Assembly: GCF_003864975.1 (NCBI RefSeq)
Contig: NZ_BHGL01000046.1
Coordinates: 62,001 to 126,000, forward strand
Direction: 5' to 3'
Source: Sulfuriferula thiophila
Lineage (GTDB): Bacteria; Pseudomonadota; Gammaproteobacteria; Burkholderiales; Sulfuriferulaceae
DNA: 64,000 bases
In this document: positions 26,402-35,223 of the stretch, piece by piece
How positions within the stretch are numbered: the stretch's first letter is position 1
Layout of the letters: each line of letters starts with the position of its first letter
Program-made: the position numbers and the translations under genes
Notes under the pieces: model-generated
Database searches by the model: none
The model's input: the letters and a program-made list of their open reading frames with translations, nothing else
What the model was told of the DNA's origin: nothing

Positions 26402-29083
26402 ATGGGTAAACATTATCTCAGCCCGCTGTTTTCTCCGCGTTCTGTTGCTGTAATTGGCGCCAGTAATCGCCCTGAATCAGTTGGGGGCGTGGTATTCAAG
26501 AATATGCTGGAGAGCGGTTACCAGGGCAAACTCTATCCCATTAATCCCAAAGATGCGGAAATCCAGGGGCAGCGTGCCTATGCCAGTATAGAAGAAATTG
26601 GTGACGGGATTGATTTGGCAGTGATAGCGACCAAAGCGGCAACCATACCTGCGATTATCGAAGCTTGCGGTAAGCATGGGGTACGCGCTGCGGTTATTCT
26701 ATCTGCAGGATTCAGCGAGGCGGGGCCGCAGGGTATCGCACTTGAGCGTGCGGTTCTGGAAAATGCCCGGCGTTATGGCGTGCGTTTAATCGGGCCGAAT
26801 TGCCTTGGCATCATGCGTCCATCGGTCGGTTTGAACGCTACATTCAGTAATGGTGGCGCAAAAGCGGGCAAACTGGCGCTAATTTCCCAATCCGGCGCGC
26901 TGTGTACGGCAATTCTGGACTGGGCACAGCCGAATGATGTCGGTTTTTCCAGCATCATTTCCATGGGTGCCACTGCTGACGTGGACTTTGGCGAGATACT
27001 CGATTACCTGGTATCGGATCCTCAAACTGAAAGTATCCTGCTGTACATCGAAGGCATCCATCATTCACGTAGCTTCATGAGTGCATTGCGTGCTGCAACG
27101 CGTTTTAAACCGGTAATTCTGGTGAAAGTCGGTCGTCACGAAGCCGGCTCCAAAGCGGCTTTTTCCCATACTGGCGCATTAGTGGGCGCTGATGATGTAT
27201 TTGATGCGGCCTTACGCCGGGCCGGTGTCGTCCGCGTCGATACTATTGTGCAGTTATTTTCTGCAGCCAAGGCGCTATCAACACGTTTCCATCCGGCGGG
27301 GAACCGGCTTGCCATTGTGACCAACGGCGGCGGACCCGGAGTGATGGCCAGTGACCGCGCTGCTGATCTGGGTGTGAGCATGGCGGCGTTGGCTGAGGAA
27401 ACTATCGCTAAATTAAACGCAGTGCTTCCGGAAACCTGGTCGCACGGCAATCCCGTTGATATTATTGGTGATGCGACTGCTGACCGCTACCGTGATGCCC
27501 TGACACTGTGCCTGCAAGATCCGGGCGTGGACGGCGTGCTGACTATATTAACGCCGCAAGCCATGACCAAACCTTTGCAAGCCGCGCAGGCAGTGATAGA
27601 CGTGGCGAAACAATTCAACAAGCCTGTCGTTGCCTGCTGGATGGGGGAAGGGCAGGTGGCAGAGAGTCGATTAGCATTCACTCAAGCTAAAATTTCCAGT
27701 TTCCGCACGCCGGAACCGGCAGTAGAAATTTTCTCTTTTATCGGTGCTTATTACCATAATCAGAAACTGTTATTGCAGACCCCTGGTCCGCTGTCTCAGC
27801 ATCAGGCTCCCGATGTGGAAGGCGCACGCTTGCTGATTGAAGGTGCGCTGGCAGATCGTCGTACGGTGCTGAATGAAATGGAATCCAAGGCGGTGCTGGC
27901 TGCATTTCACATTCCAATTGCCAGAACCGTGATTGCACGCACACCCAATGAGGCTTTGGTGCTTGCTGAGGAACTCGGGTTGCCTGTGGTGATGAAAATC
28001 AACTCACCGGATATCTCGCATAAATCAGATTCCGGCGGGATACGCCTGAATCTGGGTAATGCCCAGGCGGTCAGAGCGGCCTATCATGAGATTATTCAGG
28101 CAGTACAAACTAACCGTCCCAATGCTCGCGTCGACGGGGTCGTGATCGAGCCTATGGCTGTCAAGCCTAATGGCCGTGAATTAATGATTGGTGTCACTAC
28201 CGATCCGGTATTTGGCCCGGTTATTACCTTCAGTGCCGGAGGTGTTATGGTTGAAGTACTGGGAGATCGGGCTGTGGCGTTGCCGCCGCTCAACGGTTTT
28301 CTGGTGCGAGACATGATTAGCCGCACCCGGGTTGCGAAACTGCTCGGCGCTTTTCGACACATGCCTCCAATTGATATGGCGGCGCTGGAAGATGTATTGC
28401 TACGTGTTTCGGAGATGGTCTGTGAATTGCCCTCGATCAAGGAAATGGATATCAATCCGCTGATAGTTGATGAGCATGGTGTTATTGCTGTCGATGCACG
28501 CTTTTCAGTAGGTTTTCCCGCGCCGTCTACGCATCGTTATGCACATATGGCCATACACCCTTACCCGACCCACCTTATTAGCCATTGGCAACTGCCCGAT
28601 GGTTCGGATGTTGTGATACGCCCAATCCGCCCGGAAGATGCTGAATTGGAACAGATTTTTGTACGCGGCCTATCAGAAGAAGCCAAGTATTTTCGTTTCA
28701 TGGATTCGCTGCAGGAACTCACGCAGAATATGCTGGTACGTTTCACCCAAATTGATTACGACCGGGAAATGGCACTTGTTGCCGTACTGGAGCAGGATGA
28801 TAATCAGGAAGTTGAGTTGGGTGTATGCCGTTACATTACCAATCCTGATGGCGATAGCTGCGAATTTGCGCTGGTCGTAGCAGATGAATGGCAGCACAAA
28901 GGCATAGGCAACAAACTAATGGTCAGTTTAATGGATGTTGCGATTTCCAAAGGTCTGGAAATCATCGAGGGCGAAGTAATGGCAAGTAATCACGCCATGC
29001 TTGCACTGGTTGAACGACTGGGGTTTGCAATCAGTACCAGTGATGAAGACATTTCCATTAAACGAGTATATAAAACGCTATAA
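26402..29083 (+). CDS. Pat/YfiQ-type protein lysine acetyltransferase (NDP-forming acyl-CoA-synthetase-like plus GNAT)
   Basis: In this 893-residue protein, residues 1-460 form the CoA-binding and ligase-like domains (SVAVIGASNRPESVGG, LIGPNCLG, LISQSGAL). Residues 480-710 form an ATP-grasp domain (VVMKINSPDISHKSDSGGI, EMDINPLIVDEHG). About 725-893 is a GNAT domain with the acetyl-CoA motif WQHKGIGNKLM. The architecture is that of Pat/PatZ, which acetylates acetyl-CoA synthetase and other proteins. The catalytic His of the synthetase family is kept (His256 in SHTGALVG), whereas it is lost in Salmonella Pat. Residual acyl-CoA synthetase activity is therefore conceivable. It is transcribed divergently from the deacetylase. 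Confidence 0.9.
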   Translation: MGKHYLSPLFSPRSVAVIGASNRPESVGGVVFKNMLESGYQGKLYPINPKDAEIQGQRAYASIEEIGDGIDLAVIATKAATIPAIIEACGKHGVRAAVILSAGFSEAGPQGIALERAVLENARRYGVRLIGPNCLGIMRPSVGLNATFSNGGAKAGKLALISQSGALCTAILDWAQPNDVGFSSIISMGATADVDFGEILDYLVSDPQTESILLYIEGIHHSRSFMSALRAATRFKPVILVKVGRHEAGSKAAFSHTGALVGADDVFDAALRRAGVVRVDTIVQLFSAAKALSTRFHPAGNRLAIVTNGGGPGVMASDRAADLGVSMAALAEETIAKLNAVLPETWSHGNPVDIIGDATADRYRDALTLCLQDPGVDGVLTILTPQAMTKPLQAAQAVIDVAKQFNKPVVACWMGEGQVAESRLAFTQAKISSFRTPEPAVEIFSFIGAYYHNQKLLLQTPGPLSQHQAPDVEGARLLIEGALADRRTVLNEMESKAVLAAFHIPIARTVIARTPNEALVLAEELGLPVVMKINSPDISHKSDSGGIRLNLGNAQAVRAAYHEIIQAVQTNRPNARVDGVVIEPMAVKPNGRELMIGVTTDPVFGPVITFSAGGVMVEVLGDRAVALPPLNGFLVRDMISRTRVAKLLGAFRHMPPIDMAALEDVLLRVSEMVCELPSIKEMDINPLIVDEHGVIAVDARFSVGFPAPSTHRYAHMAIHPYPTHLISHWQLPDGSDVVIRPIRPEDAELEQIFVRGLSEEAKYFRFMDSLQELTQNMLVRFTQIDYDREMALVAVLEQDDNQEVELGVCRYITNPDGDSCEFALVVADEWQHKGIGNKLMVSLMDVAISKGLEIIEGEVMASNHAMLALVERLGFAISTSDEDISIKRVYKTL

Positions 29084-29092
29084 CCCACATTT

Positions 29093-29818
29093 ATGAAAGA
29101 ACATACAATGCAAATCACCATTCCTGATATTGATCTGATCTGTGACGAACAAGAAATTTACGAACAGTTACTGCCGATGGATCAGGCAAAAATTCTCGAA
29201 CTGGGTTGTGGCAAGGCAGATAAGACGCGGGCTATTGCCAAGGCGGGCAGGGTGGCCTCCATACTTGCACTTGAAGTGGATGCCATACAGCATGCAAATA
29301 ACCTGATGGTGACGGATTTGCCTAACGTCTGTTTTGAAGCCGGATGTGCAGAAGATATTCCGGTTGCCGATAACAGCATGGATATTGTATTAATGTTCAA
29401 ATCGTTGCATCACGTGCCTATGAACAAAATGGATCAAGCGCTTAAGGAAATCCATCGCGTGCTCAAGCCGGGTGGGCTGGCTTATATATCAGAACCAATT
29501 TATGCAGGTGAATTCAACGAGATACTGCGGTTGTTTCATGATGAAAAGCAAGTTAGGGAGGCCGCATTTGCAGCCGTGGAACGTGCGGTTTCATCTGAAT
29601 TGATGACGTTAGTTACCCAAAAATTCTTTAAAACCACCATGCATTTTGATGATTTTGCGCAATTCGAAGACAAAATCATCAAGGTAACTCACACTAATCA
29701 CTCTTTATCCCCTGAATTATTAGATGCCGTCTATACTAAATTCATGCGCCATATGACCACAGCCGGTGCAGATTTTTTTATGCCGATACGAGTTGATTTA
29801 CTGCGTAAACCGTCTTAA
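29093..29818 (+). CDS. Class I SAM-dependent methyltransferase
   Basis: This 241-residue protein (or 236 from the Met at 29108) has the methyltransferase core LELGCGKADKTRAIAK, LALEVDAIQHANN, the acidic NSMDIVLMFKSLHHV and the post-motif HRVLKPGGLAYISEP. The pattern is that of small-molecule methyltransferases of the UbiE/Methyltransf_11 type. Substrate unknown. It lies 9 bases after the Pat gene and is probably co-transcribed with it. Its last codons are overlapped on the other strand by the degenerate permease fragment. Confidence 0.82.
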   Translation: MKEHTMQITIPDIDLICDEQEIYEQLLPMDQAKILELGCGKADKTRAIAKAGRVASILALEVDAIQHANNLMVTDLPNVCFEAGCAEDIPVADNSMDIVLMFKSLHHVPMNKMDQALKEIHRVLKPGGLAYISEPIYAGEFNEILRLFHDEKQVREAAFAAVERAVSSELMTLVTQKFFKTTMHFDDFAQFEDKIIKVTHTNHSLSPELLDAVYTKFMRHMTTAGADFFMPIRVDLLRKPS

Positions 29819-29891
29819 GTTTCATAGCGTCGGGTGGTATGTATCCACTCTGAAGGAGTTCAAGCCACAGCTCAGTATAGTCGATGTCGGA

Positions 29892-30086
29892 TAGCCAACC
29901 CGCAATAATCAGCGTAACTGTCCCTATCACAGCTAATGGCCAAAACTGAGTGATGAGCAAATGGAATGGTGTGCCTTCAAGAAATACGCCGCGCAATACC
30001 ACCAGGAAATAACGCATAGGGTTCAGTAGCGTTAAGTCTTGTACTAAAGCCGGTATATTTCTGACTGTGAATAGCGAATTTGGATC
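29892..30086 (-). pseudogene. Fragment of an ABC-2 type permease gene (C-terminal end)
   Basis: On the minus strand this stretch encodes ...NIPALVQDLTLLNPMRYFLV followed by VLRGVFLEGTPFHLL and QFWPLAVIGTVTLIIAGWL. That is the recognisable last transmembrane part of YhhJ-like ABC-2 permeases. Directly upstream is an in-frame TAA (30089-30087), and the first three quarters of the gene are absent. The frame also runs on past the normal end into the methyltransferase gene. It is therefore a decayed remnant, not an expressed gene. The remaining gap to 30281 holds only A+T-rich sequence and a small CATAAT-N4-ATTATG dyad at 30139-30154. Confidence 0.75.
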
Positions 30087-30281
30087 TTAGCAGGATTGGG
30101 ACGGGTAAACAGTATTAACATAATTCAACCTGACTTCCCATAATGTATATTATGTTAAATAAAATGTTAGCAATCTTTAAATCCTCGAAAAATTAGCAAC
30201 AACCTCGACTACAGCAGGCGTAAAATATACGGATAATATTAAATATGCTCGATCAATATGACCAATATTAAGGATGATGTA

Positions 30282-31709
30282 ATGGATGGCGCATGGTTGC
30301 TGACTGTGTTGGATGGCTCTTTCAGTGAAATTTATATTGTTGATTGCACAACTCGGCGTTTCATTCATGTTAATGAATCTGCACAAGAAAATCTGCAGTA
30401 TACGATGACTCAATTGGAAGTAATGTCGCCATTAGATATTGCTCCGGAATTAACTGAGGCATCATTAAAGAAGATTCTTCATCCGCTACGCGAAGGCATT
30501 ACTGATCGAGTAACTTTTCAAACTGTGCATCGTCGACGTGACGGTTCAACATACCCTATTGAATTCAGGCTGTTCCGGTCACCAGAACACACTACGCCAG
30601 TCTTTATCGCCATTGGTAATGATATTAGCCAGCATCAGGCTGCCGCGGTTGCTTTGCAGCTCAGCGAGTTGCGTTACCAGGCTATCGTTTCCAACATCCC
30701 GGGTCTCGTGTACCAATTCTTACGCCGCTCTAACGACAATATCGAATTTACTTATGTCAGTGATCGTTGTGAGGACTTGCTTGGCATCACAGCAAACGAA
30801 CTAAAGAACAACCCTGACCTGTTTTTGGACTTAATCATGAACGAAGACAGAGTTAGTTATCTTGAATCCATGCAATTCTCCGCACAGCAACTACTCACCT
30901 GGAACTGGAAAGGCAGAATCTGGATTGAAGCCTGGCAAGATATCAAGTGGATCGATATACGTGCTACCCCAAGTGCAATGCCTGATGGCACAGTCGTATG
31001 GGATGGTGTCATTACTAATATCACGCAAACCAAGCTTGAGGAAATCGAGGCCAAGCGTTCCAGTGAACGCCTGGCTGAATTATCTGCCCATATTCAACAG
31101 GTTAAAGAGCAGGAGCGCATGCGCATCGCGCGTGAGGTGCATGATGATCTGGGTGGGAACCTGACCGCCATCAAAATGGCTCTCACTCTGGTGAAACGCA
31201 GAGTTGCTGAAGAAGATACGGTAATGATCGAAAAAGTGAACTATATTGATACATTAGCTGATCGCACCATAGAATCGGTACACCGTATTGCAGGTGATTT
31301 ACGGCCAAGCATACTCGACTTTGGTATCGTTGCTGCCATTGAATGGCAGTCTCAGGAGTTTAAGCGGCAAATGGGTATTCCATGTAATTTCTCCAGCACC
31401 GATGAAGACATAGAGCTCAATGCGGATCAAGCCACTGCCCTCTTCCGCGTTTTCCAGGAAGCGCTAACCAATATTAGCAAACACGCGCATGCTACTCAGG
31501 TAAACGTTAATTTGAAACGAATTAAAAACAGTATTACATTAGATATTGCAGATAATGGCCGAGGTATGGAACAATCTGATAGACTAAAACCTCAGTCATT
31601 TGGCATACGCGGCATGATGGAGCGCGTAGGCTCATTAGGTGGCAAATTATCGATAACTGCAAGCCCAAGCGCCGGCAGTTTAATCTCAATTCAAATCCCG
31701 CTAAATTAA
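30282..31709 (+). CDS. Cytoplasmic PAS-domain sensor histidine kinase (NarX/UhpB-type HisKA_3)
   Basis: This 475-residue kinase has two PAS domains (about 10-118 and 128-250) and no transmembrane segment. HisKA_3 carries the phospho-acceptor His287 in REVHDDLGGNLTAIKMAL. An HATPase_c domain has an N-box EALTNISKHAHA and G-boxes DNGRGM and GIRGMMERV. Start ATG 30282 is chosen because AAGGAT lies 8 bases ahead. An ATG at 30258 has no ribosome site. It is followed 7 bases later by its NarL-type partner. The PAS domains suggest an internal cue such as redox state or a small ligand, but no heme or flavin residues could be identified. Confidence 0.92.
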   Translation: MDGAWLLTVLDGSFSEIYIVDCTTRRFIHVNESAQENLQYTMTQLEVMSPLDIAPELTEASLKKILHPLREGITDRVTFQTVHRRRDGSTYPIEFRLFRSPEHTTPVFIAIGNDISQHQAAAVALQLSELRYQAIVSNIPGLVYQFLRRSNDNIEFTYVSDRCEDLLGITANELKNNPDLFLDLIMNEDRVSYLESMQFSAQQLLTWNWKGRIWIEAWQDIKWIDIRATPSAMPDGTVVWDGVITNITQTKLEEIEAKRSSERLAELSAHIQQVKEQERMRIAREVHDDLGGNLTAIKMALTLVKRRVAEEDTVMIEKVNYIDTLADRTIESVHRIAGDLRPSILDFGIVAAIEWQSQEFKRQMGIPCNFSSTDEDIELNADQATALFRVFQEALTNISKHAHATQVNVNLKRIKNSITLDIADNGRGMEQSDRLKPQSFGIRGMMERVGSLGGKLSITASPSAGSLISIQIPLN

Positions 31710-31716
31710 AGCAATT

Positions 31717-32364
31717 ATGACATCGCAAAAAGCTATACGTGTATTTATTGTTGACGATCACGCTATCGTCCGTGAAGGTTTGAAACAAATTCTGGCTGAC
31801 ACTTCCGACCTCGTTGTGGCTGGTGATGCTGAAACCGGACATGAGGCTATACAGTTAGCCCGACAAGGGAAATACGATGTGCTCCTGCTGGATATTTCCA
31901 TGCCTGATCGTAGTGGTATCGAAATCTTGAAGCAGATCAAAAAAGAAGCGCCGGATATCGCTGTATTGATGCTTTCAATGCATCGCGAAGACCAGTACGC
32001 TATCCGCTCTCTGAAAGCGGGAGCGGCTGGTTACCTGAATAAACAGAGCGCGCCTGCTGAGTTAGTAGTGGCCATTCGCGAGGTGATTGCCGGACGTAAA
32101 TACATCAGTAACGCACTGGCTCAAGAACTCGCAAATCAAGTTGGTGGAAACCACCAGACGGCGTTACACGAAACGCTATCTGATCGCGAATATCAGACAA
32201 TGACCATGATAGCCTCGGGTAAGTGCGTGAGTGATATAGCTACCGAGTTAAATCTGTCTGTTAAAACCGTCAGTATGTACCGTGCTCGATTGTTGCAAAA
32301 GATGAAATTAAAAAACAACGCAGAACTCATGCACTACGCGATGAAGAATCGACTAGTCGATTAA
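31717..32364 (+). CDS. NarL/FixJ-family response regulator
   Basis: This 215-residue regulator has a receiver domain with acidic pair Asp13/Asp14, phospho-acceptor Asp59 (VLLLDISMPD) and Lys109 (YLNKQ). It is followed by a LuxR-type helix-turn-helix (LSDREYQTMTMIASGKCVSD, then IATELNLSVKTVSMYRARLL). It is the cognate partner of the kinase directly upstream. Target genes are unknown. The downstream diguanylate cyclase and flagellar genes are neighbours worth considering, but a terminator-like hairpin intervenes. Confidence 0.94.
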   Translation: MTSQKAIRVFIVDDHAIVREGLKQILADTSDLVVAGDAETGHEAIQLARQGKYDVLLLDISMPDRSGIEILKQIKKEAPDIAVLMLSMHREDQYAIRSLKAGAAGYLNKQSAPAELVVAIREVIAGRKYISNALAQELANQVGGNHQTALHETLSDREYQTMTMIASGKCVSDIATELNLSVKTVSMYRARLLQKMKLKNNAELMHYAMKNRLVD

Positions 32365-32406
32365 AAAACAATATAACATTTTGATTTTTAATAACATTAG
32401 AATTTT

Positions 32407-32430
32407 ACGTGAAATATTTTCATGTTTTTT
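32407..32430 (+). terminator. Rho-independent terminator after the two-component genes
   Basis: A 7-bp stem CGTGAAA/TTTCATG (one G-U pair) with a TAT loop is followed by TTTTTT. It lies 43 bases past the regulator stop and ahead of the diguanylate cyclase gene, making the latter a separate unit. Confidence 0.6.
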
Positions 32431-32549
32431 ATTCTAAAGCCCTAAAGTAATCCATTTTTATGCCGTTAATTACTTGATTGCGTTTTTTGTGCTCGGTGTA
32501 TCATTCTCTTAACTGGAATTGATAACCGTGCATAGAAAAGAGCGCGATC

Positions 32550-34127
32550 ATGAAAAAAACACCTCAAAATGAAGCCCCGCAAAATCCTGCAGAAATTGCT
32601 CGCGAAGCCTTCCGACAGCTTGCCATGCAGCGCATTGCACCTACACCCGAAGCGTATCGCGAAGCCTACAATGAAATTGCCGGAACTCAGGATGCGTTAA
32701 GCGCTGAACAAATCCTGACCAGCTTTGCCGGAAAACTGACTCAACTCACTGGCGAAACATCCATTTTTGGCAAGCGGCTACGCCGCGCAGCAGAAGCGAA
32801 TGACTGGCAAGAGTACGACTCTGGCCTTTCTTCCCTGGTTGAAGAGCAAATCAAGCCAGCCTCCCTGCCCGCTGCGCCCGCACCAGTCAGTGCTGTTGTC
32901 AAGAAGGTCATGCCAAGCGATGGCCAGCAAACGCAATTATTACGTGAATTACTGACCCGCACCCTCACCTTTGCCGTTGCATCATTATTGTCGAACATAC
33001 CGGAACTTGCAGAAGAATCCGAAGCTCTGGGTACTGCGATCAAGGATGCGCGAACTGATGAGGAACTGAGTGAGATTGGCAATCGCCTGAAGCAGTTATG
33101 TTTTCGCATAGAACTGAAAAGCGGTGATATCGCCGAGCAACAGGATCTGTTGTTGCGCTTATTCAGATTGCTGCTGGATAACGTAAGTTACTTGCTGGAT
33201 GATGATAGCTGGTTACGTGGTCAGATCGATGTGGTGCAGAACCTGATCGCCGGCCCTATTAACCACCGCTCATTAGAAGATGCTACGCAAAGCCTTAAGG
33301 AAGTCATCTACAAGCAAGGCACGCTAAAAGACAGTTTGTCCGAGGCAAAGATCACAGTCAAAAACATGATTACGATCTTTATTGATCGGTTAGGCGCTAT
33401 CGCAACCAGCACTGGCGATTACCACGGCAAGATCGATACCTATACGCAAAAAATCGCCAAGGCTGAACATATCAGCGAACTCAATACCATACTTGATGAC
33501 GTGATGCGTGATACGCGCACCATACAAGCGGAAGCTTTGCAATCTCGCGATGAAATGCTGGTCGCACGTGAAGAGGTGCAAGCGGCCGAAGCGCGCATTC
33601 ATGCACTTGAGGCCGAGTTGGCCGAGATAAGCGCTCTGGCTAGCCACGACCAGCTCACCAATAGCCTCAACCGTCGTGGTCTTGATGATGCATTTGAGCG
33701 CGAACAGGCCCGTGCAGATCGCCACGGAACTGCGCTAAGTGTCGCTATGCTCGATATCGATGATTTCAAGAAATTAAATGACACACATGGTCATGAAGCA
33801 GGGGATGAAGCATTAATACACGTTGTGCGTATCATCAAAGACACCTTGCGCTCAATGGATGTAATCGGTCGCTTTGGTGGCGAAGAATTCGTTGTAGTGT
33901 TACCCGACACCCCGCTAAGCGAGGGTATGGCGGTAGTTTCACGGCTGCAAAAAGAGCTTACCAAACGTATTTTCATGTACAACAATCAAAAACTCTTCCT
34001 GACGTTTAGTGCTGGAGTGGCAACGCGCAATCCAGAAGAGAATTTGCTCGATACGATTAAACGCGCTGATGCGGCTATGTATAAAGCAAAAAAATCGGGA
34101 AAGAATCGCGTGATAGCTGCCGAATAA
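32550..34127 (+). CDS. Diguanylate cyclase (GGDEF domain) with long N-terminal helical region
   Basis: This 525-residue protein makes c-di-GMP. The GGDEF domain occupies about 365-525, with the active-site signature GGEEF (443-447) and an allosteric inhibition site RSMD (Arg434-Asp437) exactly five residues before it. It is thus predicted to be active and product-inhibited. The first 360 residues are mostly alpha-helical with coiled-coil stretches (about 320-365) and no transmembrane segment or known sensor domain. The presence of ycgR and flagellar genes downstream suggests a role in the motile-sessile switch. That link is inferred from proximity. Confidence 0.93.
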   Translation: MKKTPQNEAPQNPAEIAREAFRQLAMQRIAPTPEAYREAYNEIAGTQDALSAEQILTSFAGKLTQLTGETSIFGKRLRRAAEANDWQEYDSGLSSLVEEQIKPASLPAAPAPVSAVVKKVMPSDGQQTQLLRELLTRTLTFAVASLLSNIPELAEESEALGTAIKDARTDEELSEIGNRLKQLCFRIELKSGDIAEQQDLLLRLFRLLLDNVSYLLDDDSWLRGQIDVVQNLIAGPINHRSLEDATQSLKEVIYKQGTLKDSLSEAKITVKNMITIFIDRLGAIATSTGDYHGKIDTYTQKIAKAEHISELNTILDDVMRDTRTIQAEALQSRDEMLVAREEVQAAEARIHALEAELAEISALASHDQLTNSLNRRGLDDAFEREQARADRHGTALSVAMLDIDDFKKLNDTHGHEAGDEALIHVVRIIKDTLRSMDVIGRFGGEEFVVVLPDTPLSEGMAVVSRLQKELTKRIFMYNNQKLFLTFSAGVATRNPEENLLDTIKRADAAMYKAKKSGKNRVIAAE

Positions 34128-34297
34128 GCTTCCTGGAACAATTAAAGCGAGCAGAAACAACAGTAACTGCCAGCCTCTGTGCAGCAGTTGCGAAAATTCT
34201 GCTTGTGCTGCGCACGGCCTAATTTAGCCACCATGTTGAATACACACATAAATTAATACCCAGCTAGAGTCCGTTAATGAAAATTACCGCAAAAGGC

Positions 34298-34324
34298 TAA
34301 ATATATGGGTTTAGATGCCGCTAA
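34298..34324 (+). promoter_or_regulatory. Sigma-28-like promoter of the fliS operon
   Basis: TAAATATA (34298-34305, 5 of 8 to TAAAGTTT) is followed by 11 bases and GCCGCTAA (34317-34324, 7 of 8 to GCCGATAA), about 77 bases ahead of the fliS ATG. I see nothing else of note in the 273-base gap 34128-34400. Confidence 0.6.
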
Positions 34325-34400
34325 TATAATTACAAGTACAACAATGTGCTATCAGCATAGCTACTAGTGAATTTAATTAATTCAGCATAAGGATGAAATC

Positions 34401-34880
34401 ATGTTTGGTACAGCACGCAGTGGCGCAAATGCTTATGCAAAAGTGGATATGGAAACCGGGGTCTTAGCCGCATCACCACAAAAACTGATCGTTATGCTGT
34501 TTGATGGCGCAAAACTGGCGATAGACCGCGCTTATTTGCACACCCAGAACCATGACATTGCTGCCAAAGGCCGTGCTATCTCGCATGCCATATCGATTAT
34601 CAATGACGGTTTACGTGCAAGTTTAAACAAAAAAGTAGGTGGAGAAATCGCCTTAACGCTGGATTCGTTATATGAATATATGTGCAACCGGTTGCTCGAA
34701 GCCAATCTGAAAAACGATCTTGCCATACTGACTGAAATTGCGGGATTAGTTGATGAATTGCGTGGTGCATGGCTAGCGATTGAAAATACCAACATCAATT
34801 CAGCGCCAATCACAGCACCCGTTAACGTCAACCAGTTTGACCCACTCTCCCCCCGTGCTACATCTTCCCTGAGGGCGTAA
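34401..34880 (+). CDS. fliS: Flagellin export chaperone FliS
   Basis: This 159-residue cytoplasmic four-helix-bundle chaperone binds the flagellin C-terminus before export. Conserved features are NAYAKVDMETGVLAASPQKL, VMLFDGAKLAI near the N-terminus and NRLLEANLKNDLAILTEIAG in the last helices. It is somewhat longer than E. coli FliS (136 aa) because of a Pro/Asn/Ser-rich tail. AAGGAT precedes the ATG. First gene of a five-gene flagellar operon, about 10 kb from its client fliC. Confidence 0.95.
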   Translation: MFGTARSGANAYAKVDMETGVLAASPQKLIVMLFDGAKLAIDRAYLHTQNHDIAAKGRAISHAISIINDGLRASLNKKVGGEIALTLDSLYEYMCNRLLEANLKNDLAILTEIAGLVDELRGAWLAIENTNINSAPITAPVNVNQFDPLSPRATSSLRA

Positions 34881-34885
34881 CCATC

Positions 34886-35221
34886 ATGAACAGTGAAGAA
34901 GTCATTAGCCTGTATGAAGCCGTTGCCGTTATCACTAAACAGATGTTGACGGCTGCTCGTCAAGGCGAATGGGAGCAACTTACCGCGTTAGAAAGTAATT
35001 GCGCAGGTCATATTCATACGCTGCAAATGGGGGAAGCACCTGTCAAACTCAGCAGTGAATTGCGATCCCGCAAATTGGCAGTCATTAAACAAATACTGGC
35101 TGATGATCGTGCAATACGAGATATTACCGAACCCTGGATGGCTCAACTCTCCAATCTGATAAATAGTGGCAATACAGAGCGGAAACTGTCCATGACTTAC
35201 GGTAATCATCAAGCGTATTAA
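34886..35221 (+). CDS. fliT: FliT-type flagellar chaperone
   Basis: This 111-residue helical protein lies directly after fliS (5-base gap), with the short-helix pattern of FliT (SLYEAVAVITKQMLTAARQG, WEQLTALESNCAGHI, ILADDRAIRDITEPW). FliT binds the cap protein FliD before export and, in enterics, FlhDC. Sequence conservation is low in this family, so the assignment rests on length, helix pattern and position. Confidence 0.8.
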   Translation: MNSEEVISLYEAVAVITKQMLTAARQGEWEQLTALESNCAGHIHTLQMGEAPVKLSSELRSRKLAVIKQILADDRAIRDITEPWMAQLSNLINSGNTERKLSMTYGNHQAY

Positions 35222-35223
35222 TC

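Noticed and set aside
29778-30017. 79-codon minus-strand frame as an intact small membrane protein
   Set aside because: It is the C-terminal end of an ABC-2 permease with a stop just upstream and a read-on tail over another gene, so it is a remnant.
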